Source of the DNA: an uncultured Cellvibrio sp.
GTDB lineage: Bacteria; Pseudomonadota; Gammaproteobacteria; Pseudomonadales; Cellvibrionaceae
Assembly: GCA_946480695.1 (NCBI GenBank)
Contig: CAMLKG010000029.1
Location: 1 to 59,105 of the forward strand
Length of the DNA: 59,105 nt
Direction: 5' to 3'
The notes beneath the pieces were generated by a model that saw only the letters and a list, made by a program, of their open reading frames with translations, was not told where the DNA came from and made no database searches. Shown one piece after another: positions 49,184 through 59,105 of the stretch (position 1 is its first letter; every line of letters starts with the position of its first letter). A program made the position numbers and the translations under genes.

Positions 49184-49753
49184 ATGCCTTTATCCCTCAC
49201 CCCGATGATCCAATCCTGCATCCTTCACTTTGGTGAAATGGGTAGCCGCTGGGGAATTAATCGCACCGTTGGCCAGATGTATGCCTTATTGGTACTGAGC
49301 AGGGAGCCACTGTGCGCCGATGATATTACCGAAGCACTGGGAATCTCCCGCTCCAATGTGAGCATGGGATTAAAGGAGTTGATGTCCTGGGAACTGGTTA
49401 AGCTGCAACACCGCCCCGGTGAACGCCGGGAGTTCTATTCAGCGCCGGGCGATGTGTGGGATATCGCGAAAACATTAATTGAACAGCGACGCAAACGCGA
49501 AATCGATCCCACGCTTTCCACCTTGAGGAATTTATTAATCGAAACGCCAGCCAACGTCGAGGAAGAGTACGCCCAACAACGAATGCGCGATATGCATGAA
49601 CTTATTGAAATGTTGACACTCTGGACTCAAGAGATACAACGTTTGGACTCCAACCAGCTCGGCAAATTACTCAAGCTCGGTAATAGCATTGGCAAAGTGC
49701 TGGATATGAAAGACCGCTTGTTAGGCGCCACCAAAAAAGAAACGACGAAGTAA
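49184..49753 (+). CDS. GbsR/MarR-type transcriptional regulator
   Basis: 189-residue winged-helix regulator of the GbsR group. The helix-turn-helix covers about residues 38-75 (LCADDITEALGISRSNVSMGLKELMSW), followed by a wing (RPGERREFYS) and a long C-terminal helical dimerisation part. Directly upstream of cydAB on the same strand, with 100 bases between and no terminator, it probably controls or reads into the oxidase operon. The effector is unknown. Confidence 0.9.
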   Translation: MPLSLTPMIQSCILHFGEMGSRWGINRTVGQMYALLVLSREPLCADDITEALGISRSNVSMGLKELMSWELVKLQHRPGERREFYSAPGDVWDIAKTLIEQRRKREIDPTLSTLRNLLIETPANVEEEYAQQRMRDMHELIEMLTLWTQEIQRLDSNQLGKLLKLGNSIGKVLDMKDRLLGATKKETTK

Positions 49754-49853
49754 TCCAGGGTGGGAGCAGGCGCAGGAATTTTTCTTAACGCAATGCGTCC
49801 ATTATTAAGCGGAGATACCGAAAGGATTTCCCTATATTGATTGAGGTCACGCC

Positions 49854-51209
49854 ATGCTAGAAACACTTATTCTGTCCCGCATCCAGTTCGCGGCCAATAT
49901 TTCTTTCCACATCTTATTTCCCTCTATTTCCATTGCCCTTGCCTGGTTCCTGTTTTATTTCAAGTTGCGCTACAAGGGTGAGGGGGACGATGTATGGATG
50001 CGCGCTTATCGTTTTTGGGTAAAAGTGTTTGCATTGACCTTTGCGATGGGTGTGGTGAGCGGCATCACCATGAGTTTCCAATTCGGCACCAATTGGCCCG
50101 GCTATATGGAAACCGTAGGAAATATTGCGGGCCCGTTATTAGGTTATGAAGTGTTGACCGCATTTTTTTTGGAAGCCACATTTTTGGGAATCATGTTATT
50201 CGGTATTAACAAAGTATCGAATCGAATGCATACCATCGCCACGTTTTTGGTGGCATTTGGTACCAGCATGTCAGCTTTCTGGATTATTGCGCTCAACTCC
50301 TGGATGCAAACACCCACCGGCTTTGAAATGCGCGATGGCAAGGCCTACCCGCTCGATTGGATAGACATTATTTTTAACCCTTCAATGCCCTATCGCCTCG
50401 CGCACATGTTTATAGCCTCTGGCTTGACCGCCGCATTTTTAATTGCAGGTTTGTCGGCTTACCGCATCCTTAAGGGCGATCATAAACCAGCGCCGCGCCT
50501 TGCACTAAAGACATCAGTGATTGCGGCCGCCCTTTTAATTCCACTGCAAATTTTTATCGGCGATATGCACGGGCTTAATACCTTGCATCACCAACCCGCA
50601 AAAATCGCAGCGATGGAGGCCATCTGGCATACCGAAAAAGAAGTCCCACTGGTGTTATTTGCAGTACCCGACCAGCAAACGCAAACCAACAAGTACGCGG
50701 TGGAAATTCCCTACGGGGCAAGCTTGATCTTAAAGCATGACCGCGAAGGTGAATTACAGGGACTCAACGAATTTCCCGGCAACCATCCACCCGTTGCACC
50801 TTTATTTTATGGGTTTCGCATTATGGTAGGCATCGGCATGTTGATGCTCGCCGTATCCTGGTGGGGATGCTGGCAATATTATCGACACAAAGAAATTTCG
50901 CCGCTGCTGTTGAAAATTTTTGTGGGCATGACCTTTTCGGGTTGGCTCGCCGTGCTCGCCGGCTGGTATGTTACGGAAATCGGTCGCCAACCCTGGCTGG
51001 TGACCGGCTTGCTTGCGACGGCCGATGCGGTTACCAAAACACCGGCATCCAATGTGGGAACCTCGCTCAGTATTTACCTGGCGCTTTACGCGGTGTTACT
51101 CATCGCTTACATCCGTACCCTGTTTTTAATGGCTTATAAGTCAGTGCTGGTAGACCGCCCGGATGAAGTGACGATATTGCAACAAGAACTGGTCGAAAAA
51201 AATATTTAA
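49854..51209 (+). CDS. cydA: Cytochrome bd-type quinol oxidase subunit I
   Basis: Large subunit of a terminal oxidase that reduces O2 to water with quinol. Haem ligands H19 and H184 and the Met of FRIMVG are present, with E99 and E107 of the proton or haem-d area and the GRQPW signature. The Q-loop (about 255-310) is short, so this is the short Q-loop type found in CioA-like cyanide-insensitive oxidases; cioA may be the better name. 451 residues and about nine membrane helices. Confidence 0.94.
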   Translation: MLETLILSRIQFAANISFHILFPSISIALAWFLFYFKLRYKGEGDDVWMRAYRFWVKVFALTFAMGVVSGITMSFQFGTNWPGYMETVGNIAGPLLGYEVLTAFFLEATFLGIMLFGINKVSNRMHTIATFLVAFGTSMSAFWIIALNSWMQTPTGFEMRDGKAYPLDWIDIIFNPSMPYRLAHMFIASGLTAAFLIAGLSAYRILKGDHKPAPRLALKTSVIAAALLIPLQIFIGDMHGLNTLHHQPAKIAAMEAIWHTEKEVPLVLFAVPDQQTQTNKYAVEIPYGASLILKHDREGELQGLNEFPGNHPPVAPLFYGFRIMVGIGMLMLAVSWWGCWQYYRHKEISPLLLKIFVGMTFSGWLAVLAGWYVTEIGRQPWLVTGLLATADAVTKTPASNVGTSLSIYLALYAVLLIAYIRTLFLMAYKSVLVDRPDEVTILQQELVEKNI

Positions 51210-51219
51210 GGAGCGCGCC

Positions 51220-52239
51220 ATGACAGATATAAACGCATTATCCGGCGAAGCCTTTTGGCTCCCGGTTATTTTTATCGGCCTGATGGGACTCGCATTTTTT
51301 GTTTACGCCATCCTGGACGGTTACGACTTGGGTGTGGGCATTTTGTTACCCAGCGATTCCGAAACCCAGCGCGATACCATGATCGCCAGTATCGGTCCGT
51401 TTTGGGACGCCAATGAAACCTGGCTGGTGCTCGGGGTGGGCCTTTTATTAATTGCCTTTCCTATCGCGCACAGCCTTATACTCTTTCACTTATATATACC
51501 GGTAACGCTGATGCTCGCCGGTTTGATTCTGCGCGGCGTTGCCTTTGACTTTCGCGCGAAGTCAGCCGAGGACCATAAAAAACTATGGGACATGGCCTTC
51601 AAAACCGGCTCACTGTTGGCCACACTGTCGCAAGGTTACATGCTGGGCCTGTATGTCATGGAATTTGATTCAGGCCTCGCGACCTATGCCTTCGCAGCGC
51701 TCAGCGCCGTTTGTGTCACAGCGGGCTATACATTTATTGGGGCTGCATGGCTGGTGTTAAAAACCGAAGGCGAATTGCAATTGCGTGCGGCCTGGTGGGC
51801 GCGCTTGTGCTGCTGGTTAATGGCGCTGGGGTTAATTGCGGTTTCCATTGTTAATCCGCTCGTCAGCGAGATGATTTTCGACAAATGGTTTGGCAATCCA
51901 CTGGTGATTATCTTGTGGGTAATCCCGGTATTTTGTTTTGTGTTGTTATTTATTGTAGATCGCTATTTGAAACGTTTCCCCTACCCCAATGATTTTGGCT
52001 GCTGGATTCCGTTTGCCTGCGCGATCATGATTTTCCTGCTCAGTTTTATCGGCCTTGCCTACAGCTTCTTCCCCTACGTTGTGCCTAACCGGCTGGATGT
52101 CTGGCAAGCCGCTAGCGCACCGGAATCATTAAAATTTATTTTAGTCGGCACCGCGATTGTATTGCCGACCATCATTGCCTATACCCTGTTTGCGTACCGC
52201 GTATTTCGCGGCAAAGCTACGCAATTGCGCTATTACTGA
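51220..52239 (+). CDS. cydB: Cytochrome bd-type quinol oxidase subunit II
   Basis: 339 residues, eight or nine hydrophobic helices. Family motifs: GYDLGVGILLP near residues 35-45, NETWLVLGVGLL and GYMLGLY. AAGGAG lies 6 bases before the ATG, 10 bases after cydA. I see no cydX after it: the only short frame there overlaps the terminator hairpin. Confidence 0.95.
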   Translation: MTDINALSGEAFWLPVIFIGLMGLAFFVYAILDGYDLGVGILLPSDSETQRDTMIASIGPFWDANETWLVLGVGLLLIAFPIAHSLILFHLYIPVTLMLAGLILRGVAFDFRAKSAEDHKKLWDMAFKTGSLLATLSQGYMLGLYVMEFDSGLATYAFAALSAVCVTAGYTFIGAAWLVLKTEGELQLRAAWWARLCCWLMALGLIAVSIVNPLVSEMIFDKWFGNPLVIILWVIPVFCFVLLFIVDRYLKRFPYPNDFGCWIPFACAIMIFLLSFIGLAYSFFPYVVPNRLDVWQAASAPESLKFILVGTAIVLPTIIAYTLFAYRVFRGKATQLRYY

Positions 52240-52318
52240 TTGCGCTATTGGAAACTTCGTCCATTTTAGATTGGAATCAAAAGCTTCCATCATAGTTGGC
52301 AGCATGGAAACCTACAAA

Positions 52319-52348
52319 ATTTGCCGTGATGTCGCCATCACGGCAAAT
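52319..52348. terminator. Terminator between cydB and the RTX gene
   Basis: ATTTGCCGTGATG and CATCACGGCAAAT form a 13-base-pair perfect stem with a TCGC loop, between the two convergent genes. In the minus direction the stem ends in ATTTTG. It likely serves both. Confidence 0.8.
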
Positions 52349-52364
52349 ATACCTACACACCAAG

Positions 52365-55300
52365 TTACACATTCACAGCAACGACTTGTTGTGAAGCATC
52401 ATGATGTACAGGTATCAATGTTGTTTCAGCAGCTACTGGCGGCGCAAAGGAAGCCATTGATTGAATAAGACTATCTATTTGTAACGATGCCGCCGCCCTA
52501 AGGGGAGCAGCAACAGATACAGGGGCAATCAAAGAAGCCGCAATAGTTTGCGCAGCAGAAACATTTCCAAATACATCGTTGGCGGCGAATTGCATACTAC
52601 TTATTTCCGGGATACCGCTAATAACAGTGTCAAATGCAACCATCGGTTGTGAAGGTGGAGTTATATTGGATGCAATGTCGGAAGTATTTAACACTGTCAA
52701 TGAAAAATTATCGCTGATAAAAATATCCTGGCCATTAAGCACGTTTGAAGGCAATGCAGCACTGTAAGCACCGGTTACAGGATCAGCCTGAACAGTCAAA
52801 AAAGAATGGAAGCCTGTTAAGCCATTATTAAGCAGGTAGTTAAAACGTATGTAACTACCCGGTGTTGAGGTGCCTGTAACATTACCTTCATTATCAATGA
52901 CGGCTGTAAGCGTAGGAACATCTGAAGTAATTGCATTTGCAATCCCTTTTAAGTCCAGGTTATCGCCATTATTGAAGGAAATGGTTTCTATACTTTTTGA
53001 ACTCAACCATCCATAAATTCGAATACTATCGGCTGAATTTTTAACGGAAATTAATAACGAGGTACCGTCAAGAGCAAAGTCCAAATCATTTTGAGTAATA
53101 CCAACACCGAACTCTAAACGATCAGTGCCATCAGGGTCAGAAATAGTATCCGATCCATCGCCGAGAGAATACAGGTAAGTGTTATTACCAACTCCACCAC
53201 TCAATACATCATTACCGGTTCCGCCGATTATTGTATCATTACCGCCAACAGCGATAATACGGTCATCCCCGGCAAGGCCGTCCAATACCTCAGTAGACGC
53301 AGTGCCGATTATCCTATCTGCTGTAGCTGAACCCTGGACAGCTTTTTGTAATAGGTTATTGACACTCAACACGGTGCCATCAAAAAACTCCACGGTACCG
53401 AAATCGGGCAAGCTGTTCAAACTTGCACCCTGTAAAAAACCTGTATCTGATTGAAATAAATTTCGAATATTAACCTTGACTTCACCAACGGTTAATTGCA
53501 GATCCCAAGTATTGGATTCATATACACTATAATATCTTTTACCGTTACTGAGATTCGCAAATTTATCCGTATGTACAATCCTGACTGTTAGATCCCCCGG
53601 TTTAATGCCCTCAGCAAATAAAATCCTATCCTGGTCAGCATAAACAGATGAACTAATATAATTAACACTTGGAGCTTCGCTAATCAGAAAGGTATCGTTC
53701 CCTAAACCACCGTCTAAAACATTCACCCCGGACGAACCATAATAAGCAGATTCAAAACCGCCCACCATAATTGTATCGTTACCGGCGCCGCCGCGAAGAT
53801 AGTTATCGTCATCCAGGCCGTTCAAATAATAATTGGCAGTATTGGTATCAGGGTTGGGGACCGACAAGCTATCCCAGGAACTCCTTCCTAACAATACATT
53901 TTGTTTTGTAGCTGTCTCATTAATTTTCTGTTCAATCACCTGGGAGTTCCATACATCACCACTAGCAAAGGTCACTCTTTCAATCAAGTAGTTAACATCT
54001 GGAACACCATTTTTTAACGCACCCTGAATTTTGATCATTTCACCATTATTAATAATAAAATATACATTTGCATTGCTACGGGTAACCATTACATCAGCAG
54101 GATTTATTCCTTCACCAAATGCAAGGGTATCAGTGCCACCTGTATCAACAATACGATCTACTCCATCACCACGCCTGAAAATATAGGTATCGTCACCGGA
54201 TTTTCCAGCCAGGTAATCTACTCCCTTGCCTCCCATCAAAGTATCATTTGTAGTAAAACCATCGATACTGTCCATACCATCTGTAAATGATTTTAGTATC
54301 TCTAACCTGATTCGATTCAAATCCCAGAAATCACCATTTGCAAACCTCATCCCTTCAATACCATAAGGACTTTGGCTGCCATTATAGGGAAGCATGTCTC
54401 TCACCGTTATTTTTCCGCTGTCTTTTACAGTGATTTCCAAATCCGCCGCTACTTTTTTCATGGTAATGTCAGAAGGTAAAATACCCATCCCGAACTTAAT
54501 TTCATCCGTTCCGGTTTCCTCATAAATTTGATCATTTCCATCACCAACATTATACAGGTAGGTATCATTCCCATCGCTTCCTGCTAAAAAGTCATCTCCC
54601 TTATTACCAATCAAAGTATCATTTGTTTCATAAGCATGGATTACATCATTAGAGCCAGAACCATTTAAACCCTCTAATTTTATCCGCGCCACATCCCACA
54701 CATTTCCGTTCGCGAATGCAATTTGTTCTATCGCATTCCAGGGAACCAACACACCATTGGTGCCAAACATATTATTAACGGTAATTTTTTCCCCGGTACT
54801 TAGCGATAACACCAACCCTGTATACTCTCGACGCACACTTACATTACTTTCCCCAACCTGCGCACCGAGGGTAATTGTATCAACACCACCTATATCAAGG
54901 ATGGTATCGTTGCCATCGCCAATATTAAATTGATAGTTATCATTGCCCTCAAGCCCATTGAGAGTGTCATTACCTTTACCTCCAATAAAAATATCATCAT
55001 TGGAAGTTCCGATTATGGTATCCGCAGTATCGCTGCCCCTAAAGGTTATTACTCCAGGATTTTTTATTTTGTCTACTAAAAACTCCCTGGTCCATACATC
55101 ACCATTACTGAATTGAACAGAATGTATTGCCTGGAATTCCCTAAAGTCGCCATTTGCTTCAAGACTACCGGCATAAATTTTTCCCTGATCCGGCATCCTC
55201 AATACAAGGCTGGAATTTTCCCGTACCACAATAACATTCTGCGCGTTAAGGCCCGCACCCAACTTAAGGGTATCTATTCCTGTGGTATTAGAGACAGAAA

Positions 55301-58300
55301 TAGTATCGACACCATCCCCCAAATTATAAACATAGGTATTGTTCCCGTTTTTTCCTTGAAGGTAATCGTTTCCGATACCACCAATTAAAGTATCATCAAA
55401 GCTGGTGCCGATTAGGTCATCAGCACCACCACCGCCATAAAGGATGTTATTTTCATCAAAACCTTCAATGTAATCATTGCCTTCTGTGAACTCCAACATC
55501 TCCTTTTTAATACGTTCATAATCCCATAGCACACCATTAGCAAACTGGATATTTTGTACCGCGTTGGATGCAACCAATGCACCAGTAATTCGATCATACA
55601 TACCGTAAACGGTTAGCGAGGCATTTTTTGTGGTTTGCAACAACATATCCGTGGAATAATGTTTTCTAACAACGATATCGGCTTCTGTAATACCATCATC
55701 AAGGTAAATAGTGTTATTACCACCGGTTTCAATAATCCAATCGTCACTATCCGCAGGCTTTAGAATATATTTATCATCGCCAGTCCCACCATACATATTG
55801 TCATAACCCGCACCGCCGACAAAAATATCATTACCTCCCATGCCATGAATATTGTCGTTACCATTTAACCCCTCCAGTAAATCATTACCCGCAGTGCCAT
55901 TTAAATTATCGCTGCCATTAGTTCCCAGGGTAACGGGTTTTGCTAATTCACTTTTAATACGCTGCTGGTCCCATACCACACCATTAGCAAATTGAATAAA
56001 CTCGATGGAATTACTGGTGAAATTTCCCGCAGAATCCAACGCGTTATTAATTGACAAAAGATCTTCGCCAGACTGTGATAGCACTATATTAAACGCATCG
56101 GCCTTAATACTGAGTTGCAGCTCCGAAAAACCAACGCCTAGCTCTACACGATCAGAGCCAGAGGAATCGATAATTTCGTCATAGCCATCGTATAAGTTGT
56201 ATTGATAAATATCATTCCCTGCGCCGCCGTTTAATTGGTCATTACCCCCGCCGCCCACCAAAATATCTTTACCCGCTGTTCCTGTAAGGACATTATCTTC
56301 ATAGGTACCAACAAGCGGGGTATTCATTAGCTCTTGCTGTATGCGTACCTGGTCCCATGCGCTATTGTCAGAAAACCTTATAAACTCTATAGCATTAGCA
56401 GTAAAATTCCCTGCTGCATCAAAGGCATTCTTTATAGTAAAACCACCGCCATTTTCTATCGTCACCAATAGATCATTCTCGGCATCACGCCGTAAAATTA
56501 GTTGATGGGGAGCAATACCTACATCCAGATCAACACGATCAGTGCCTGATGTATCGGTGATAACATCATTACCGTCGCCCACCCGGTATTTATAAATATC
56601 ATCACCCTCACCACCACTCAGTGAATCATTACCTTTGCCACCAACAAAAATGTCATTGCCCGTTGTACCCGTTAAGGTATCCGCACCGTCGCCACCTTTT
56701 ATTTTGGCCACTTCCTGAAATAGCCTATTTAAATCCCAGCTAACGTTATCGGAAAAGTGAATAGACTCAATAGCATTTTGCGTGTAAGTATTAGCGGCAT
56801 TGGAAAATAAATTTTTCACGACAATGCTGCCGCCGGTAATGAAACTTAACACCAGATTATTATTAATATCGCGATTGGCCAGCACCTGTTCCTGGGTTAT
56901 ACCGCCGATTAACTCAATACGGTCCACACCGCCTGCATCATCGATTACATCGTTGCCATCCCCTATGGCATATTGGTAAATATCATCACCAATACTTCCC
57001 ACCAACAGGTCATTACCCTTGCCGCCGATTAAGGTGTCGCCGCCATCCGAACCGTAGAGGTAATCCCTAGCCTCTGTGCCTTTTACAACTAGCACTTCCT
57101 GCTGTATACGCTCTATGTTCCATACCGTGTTATCGGCAAAGCGAATGGATTCAATTGCGTTAGCGGCAACCAAAGCGCCGGTAGTGGCATCAAACATACC
57201 CGTTACGGTAATCGATTCAAGGGTATCCAGTGTTATCAGTAAATCTGCGCCTGAGCGTTGCACGCTGATTTGAGTGGGTGCTATACCAGCACCGAGACTG
57301 ATAGCATCCACTCCTGATCCATCACTAATAACATCCTGTCCGTGGCCGCGTGTGAATTCGTAAGTATCGTTACCGGCTAAACCATTGAGGTAATCATCAC
57401 CAGCCCCGCCTGCAATTACATCATTGGTATTAAAACCATAAATTTCATCATCGCCGTCCGTACCTTTCACCGCTTCCAATTGCATACGGGCAAGGTTCCA
57501 AACCGTACTATCAGCAAAACGAATGCTTTCAATCGCAGTTTCGCTGATAATGCTGCCATCACTAACCATGTCCGAGAGAGTGATACGTTCACCCGTATCC
57601 AGTGACAATAAAAAGTTAGCACCATCGCTTTTTAGCGACAGGTTGGTTTCACTAATGCCTACACCCAATTGAAGAACATCAGAACCTGCGGTGTCGGTAA
57701 TCACATCATCGTCATAGCCGCGCGCAAAATAATAGGTGTCATTACCCGCACCGCCATGCAGCACATCATAACCAGCACCACCATCCAGGCTATCGTCACC
57801 GTCACCCGCATCTAATTGGTCATGGCCTTCACCCCCCCAAAGCTGGTCATTACCGCCCAAACCACGAAGGTCATCATTGCCTTGATAACCGCGCAGCACA
57901 TCAGCGATCGCTGTACCTGTTAATTCATCATTGCCGGTGAATACGGCCGACAACACCAATGTGCGTGTGACCTCAGGCAGCCCCGCTGCTGCAATTCCAA
58001 TAGCAGCGGAAAAATCTTTATAAAGTGTATTTACATCATACGGATTGTAGCCCTGCATAACGTCCAGGAAATCTTGCAACCGGGTAAATGCGCCAGGAAC
58101 GCCACTCGCAATATTTGCAATCAAAGCGGCACTGGCTTGCGAAAAATCACCGTGCCATTTACCCAGGTCATAAGTAAAATCCACCGTATCCAATAATGTT
58201 TTGGCGTGGGTTTGTTGCATTAATTGGGAATATACAGACAGGGTTAATTGCTGGTAAATCCGTTCTACACTCACCGCATATTGCCCCGAAGGTTGTTGCT

Positions 58301-59105
58301 GCCCTGCGGCCTCACCCCAAAAGCTTTCCAGCACCCCAAGGTGTTGCGCATTTACAAATTCACCGCGACTGTTAACGGCCGTATTTTGCTGATGAGTCCA
58401 CAGCACTAAAATTTCATTCACTAATTCTTTTCTGATAACAGCATCGTTTTCCTGCACAAAATCTTCCACCGCTGCTTTAAGCGCACCACTGGTATCCAGC
58501 ACCATTGCTTCATGTAACGAATAGGTATTGCCGGAGCCTTGCGCATTTGGCAATGCAAGGATAGCGGCGGGAATAACAATAGGCTCACCTTTTAAATCAT
58601 GCACAGCAACAGACTGGCGCGCATCGCGATTAAACCAGAGGGTATGGATAACACCGGTAGAATTATCAGTGCGGATAAAGCTCCCCTGTTCACGGTGTTC
58701 AATACGATTTTTATCCACAAAGGGAGCTGATGTATTGGTTAACGAAATTGACTGGATGCCGGATTCCTCCAGTGTTAGCAATTCACCCGAATCCGCAAGG
58801 CCATTGGTGTTTGCATCCTTCCAGATTTTTAATTCGGTAAACACAGAATCGCCGTTATTGATTACACCGTCATGATTGGAATCAAATTCTGCGAGGGCTT
58901 CAAAACCGTTGGCCGCTTTGTTGCCGTTGTTTAAATAGGTTTCAGTACCAAATAGTTCCGCGCCACCATCAATAAAATTATTGTGGTTTCTATCCAATAC
59001 CAACAGGCCGTCGCCCGGCGCAACCCAACTGGTTTTTTCGGCAAAACCGCTGTTATCCAAATCAAACTTCACGCCGTTTAGCAGCGGCAGGGTTTCGATA
59101 GTGCC
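52365..59105 (-). CDS. Giant RTX calcium-binding surface or secreted protein (5' end cut off)
   Basis: The frame is open to the window edge: 2246 residues are visible and the true N-terminus is missing. The visible start has three or four EF-hand-like loops (such as DSNHDGVINNGD) within residues 1-120, then a helical region. About 1,600 residues of RTX modules follow: GGxGxD nonapeptide repeats alternate with a haemolysin-related domain ending in NAIExIxFANGxVWD. A Bacterial Ig-like domain (about 2070-2140) and an Ala/Val-rich tail end the protein. Secretion by a type I system is likely from the family. No transporter genes are in view. Confidence 0.92.
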   Translation of the reverse strand, partial: GTIETLPLLNGVKFDLDNSGFAEKTSWVAPGDGLLVLDRNHNNFIDGGAELFGTETYLNNGNKAANGFEALAEFDSNHDGVINNGDSVFTELKIWKDANTNGLADSGELLTLEESGIQSISLTNTSAPFVDKNRIEHREQGSFIRTDNSTGVIHTLWFNRDARQSVAVHDLKGEPIVIPAAILALPNAQGSGNTYSLHEAMVLDTSGALKAAVEDFVQENDAVIRKELVNEILVLWTHQQNTAVNSRGEFVNAQHLGVLESFWGEAAGQQQPSGQYAVSVERIYQQLTLSVYSQLMQQTHAKTLLDTVDFTYDLGKWHGDFSQASAALIANIASGVPGAFTRLQDFLDVMQGYNPYDVNTLYKDFSAAIGIAAAGLPEVTRTLVLSAVFTGNDELTGTAIADVLRGYQGNDDLRGLGGNDQLWGGEGHDQLDAGDGDDSLDGGAGYDVLHGGAGNDTYYFARGYDDDVITDTAGSDVLQLGVGISETNLSLKSDGANFLLSLDTGERITLSDMVSDGSIISETAIESIRFADSTVWNLARMQLEAVKGTDGDDEIYGFNTNDVIAGGAGDDYLNGLAGNDTYEFTRGHGQDVISDGSGVDAISLGAGIAPTQISVQRSGADLLITLDTLESITVTGMFDATTGALVAANAIESIRFADNTVWNIERIQQEVLVVKGTEARDYLYGSDGGDTLIGGKGNDLLVGSIGDDIYQYAIGDGNDVIDDAGGVDRIELIGGITQEQVLANRDINNNLVLSFITGGSIVVKNLFSNAANTYTQNAIESIHFSDNVSWDLNRLFQEVAKIKGGDGADTLTGTTGNDIFVGGKGNDSLSGGEGDDIYKYRVGDGNDVITDTSGTDRVDLDVGIAPHQLILRRDAENDLLVTIENGGGFTIKNAFDAAGNFTANAIEFIRFSDNSAWDQVRIQQELMNTPLVGTYEDNVLTGTAGKDILVGGGGNDQLNGGAGNDIYQYNLYDGYDEIIDSSGSDRVELGVGFSELQLSIKADAFNIVLSQSGEDLLSINNALDSAGNFTSNSIEFIQFANGVVWDQQRIKSELAKPVTLGTNGSDNLNGTAGNDLLEGLNGNDNIHGMGGNDIFVGGAGYDNMYGGTGDDKYILKPADSDDWIIETGGNNTIYLDDGITEADIVVRKHYSTDMLLQTTKNASLTVYGMYDRITGALVASNAVQNIQFANGVLWDYERIKKEMLEFTEGNDYIEGFDENNILYGGGGADDLIGTSFDDTLIGGIGNDYLQGKNGNNTYVYNLGDGVDTISVSNTTGIDTLKLGAGLNAQNVIVVRENSSLVLRMPDQGKIYAGSLEANGDFREFQAIHSVQFSNGDVWTREFLVDKIKNPGVITFRGSDTADTIIGTSNDDIFIGGKGNDTLNGLEGNDNYQFNIGDGNDTILDIGGVDTITLGAQVGESNVSVRREYTGLVLSLSTGEKITVNNMFGTNGVLVPWNAIEQIAFANGNVWDVARIKLEGLNGSGSNDVIHAYETNDTLIGNKGDDFLAGSDGNDTYLYNVGDGNDQIYEETGTDEIKFGMGILPSDITMKKVAADLEITVKDSGKITVRDMLPYNGSQSPYGIEGMRFANGDFWDLNRIRLEILKSFTDGMDSIDGFTTNDTLMGGKGVDYLAGKSGDDTYIFRRGDGVDRIVDTGGTDTLAFGEGINPADVMVTRSNANVYFIINNGEMIKIQGALKNGVPDVNYLIERVTFASGDVWNSQVIEQKINETATKQNVLLGRSSWDSLSVPNPDTNTANYYLNGLDDDNYLRGGAGNDTIMVGGFESAYYGSSGVNVLDGGLGNDTFLISEAPSVNYISSSVYADQDRILFAEGIKPGDLTVRIVHTDKFANLSNGKRYYSVYESNTWDLQLTVGEVKVNIRNLFQSDTGFLQGASLNSLPDFGTVEFFDGTVLSVNNLLQKAVQGSATADRIIGTASTEVLDGLAGDDRIIAVGGNDTIIGGTGNDVLSGGVGNNTYLYSLGDGSDTISDPDGTDRLEFGVGITQNDLDFALDGTSLLISVKNSADSIRIYGWLSSKSIETISFNNGDNLDLKGIANAITSDVPTLTAVIDNEGNVTGTSTPGSYIRFNYLLNNGLTGFHSFLTVQADPVTGAYSAALPSNVLNGQDIFISDNFSLTVLNTSDIASNITPPSQPMVAFDTVISGIPEISSMQFAANDVFGNVSAAQTIAASLIAPVSVAAPLRAAASLQIDSLIQSMASFAPPVAAETTLIPVHHDASQQVVAVNV
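52930..57960 (-). repeat. Twelve tandem RTX plus haemolysin-related modules
   Basis: Modules of about 120-145 residues each begin with L-x-G-T-x-x-x-D and GG-x-G-x-D nonapeptides, then x-G-D-G-x-D-x-I-x-D-x-x-G-x-D, and end with a NAIE-x-I-x-FANG-x-VWD helix. I count twelve; the eleventh is strongly diverged and longer. The modules share pattern but differ in sequence, so they are old duplications. Confidence 0.8.

Noticed and set aside
52304..52390. CydX-like small frame after cydB
   Set aside because: The frame has none of the CydX features (short hydrophobic helix) and overlaps the terminator hairpin.

Overview
The window looks like chromosomal DNA of a gammaproteobacterium close to Cellvibrio (Cellvibrionaceae). 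This is inferred from gene content and protein style, not from a database match. Most of it is housekeeping DNA. From about 14 to 41 kb the gene neighbours (clpB, pgeF, rluD, bamD, pilS, pilR, the minor-pilin operon, ispH, fkpB, lspA, ileS, ribF) match what I recall of one Pseudomonas aeruginosa region, with local rearrangements. No tRNA, rRNA, CRISPR array, insertion sequence or phage gene was seen.

Left part (1-13.5 kb). pssA and ilvC lie on the minus strand. The regulator gene ilvY diverges from ilvC across a short region holding a 9-bp-arm dyad. Then come a 746-residue protein of unknown function and a tight five-gene minus-strand operon (10702 to 5686): a sterol-desaturase-like hydroxylase, a fatty-acid desaturase, a ketosynthase III fused to a haem-oxygenase-like diiron domain, an unknown protein, and a 3-methyladenine DNA glycosylase. 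Acetolactate synthase (ilvI, ilvH) follows, with a long leader able to form several hairpins. The block between ilvH and ilvC separates genes that are adjacent in pseudomonads. I infer that this operon is an uncharacterised lipid-modifying pathway, and it is the best candidate here for an undescribed system.

Middle part (13.5-41.6 kb). Genes for protein quality control (clpB with a clear sigma-32 promoter), ribosome and envelope maintenance (rluD, pgeF, bamD), NAD synthesis (nadE) and type IV pili follow. The pilus genes are the PilS/PilR two-component pair, the fimU-pilV-pilW-pilX-pilY1-pilE operon on the minus strand, and a divergent fimT. Next is the minus-strand run murJ, ribF, an MgtC-like gene, ileS, lspA, fkpB and ispH.

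Right part (41.6-59.1 kb). A lysozyme-inhibitor-like lipoprotein is followed by the SOS gene yebG under a perfect LexA box. Just after yebG is about 300 bp that can fold into five successive hairpins and ends in a strong terminator, which suggests a structured RNA. Then come a solitary solute-binding protein, a 1218-residue hybrid sensor kinase, a periplasmic glycerophosphodiesterase, and a GbsR/MarR-type regulator whose ribosome binding site lies inside a 34-bp perfect palindrome. The cyanide-insensitive type of cytochrome bd oxidase (cydAB) comes next. The window ends inside a giant RTX calcium-binding surface or secreted protein of twelve tandem modules, whose 5' end lies beyond the right edge.
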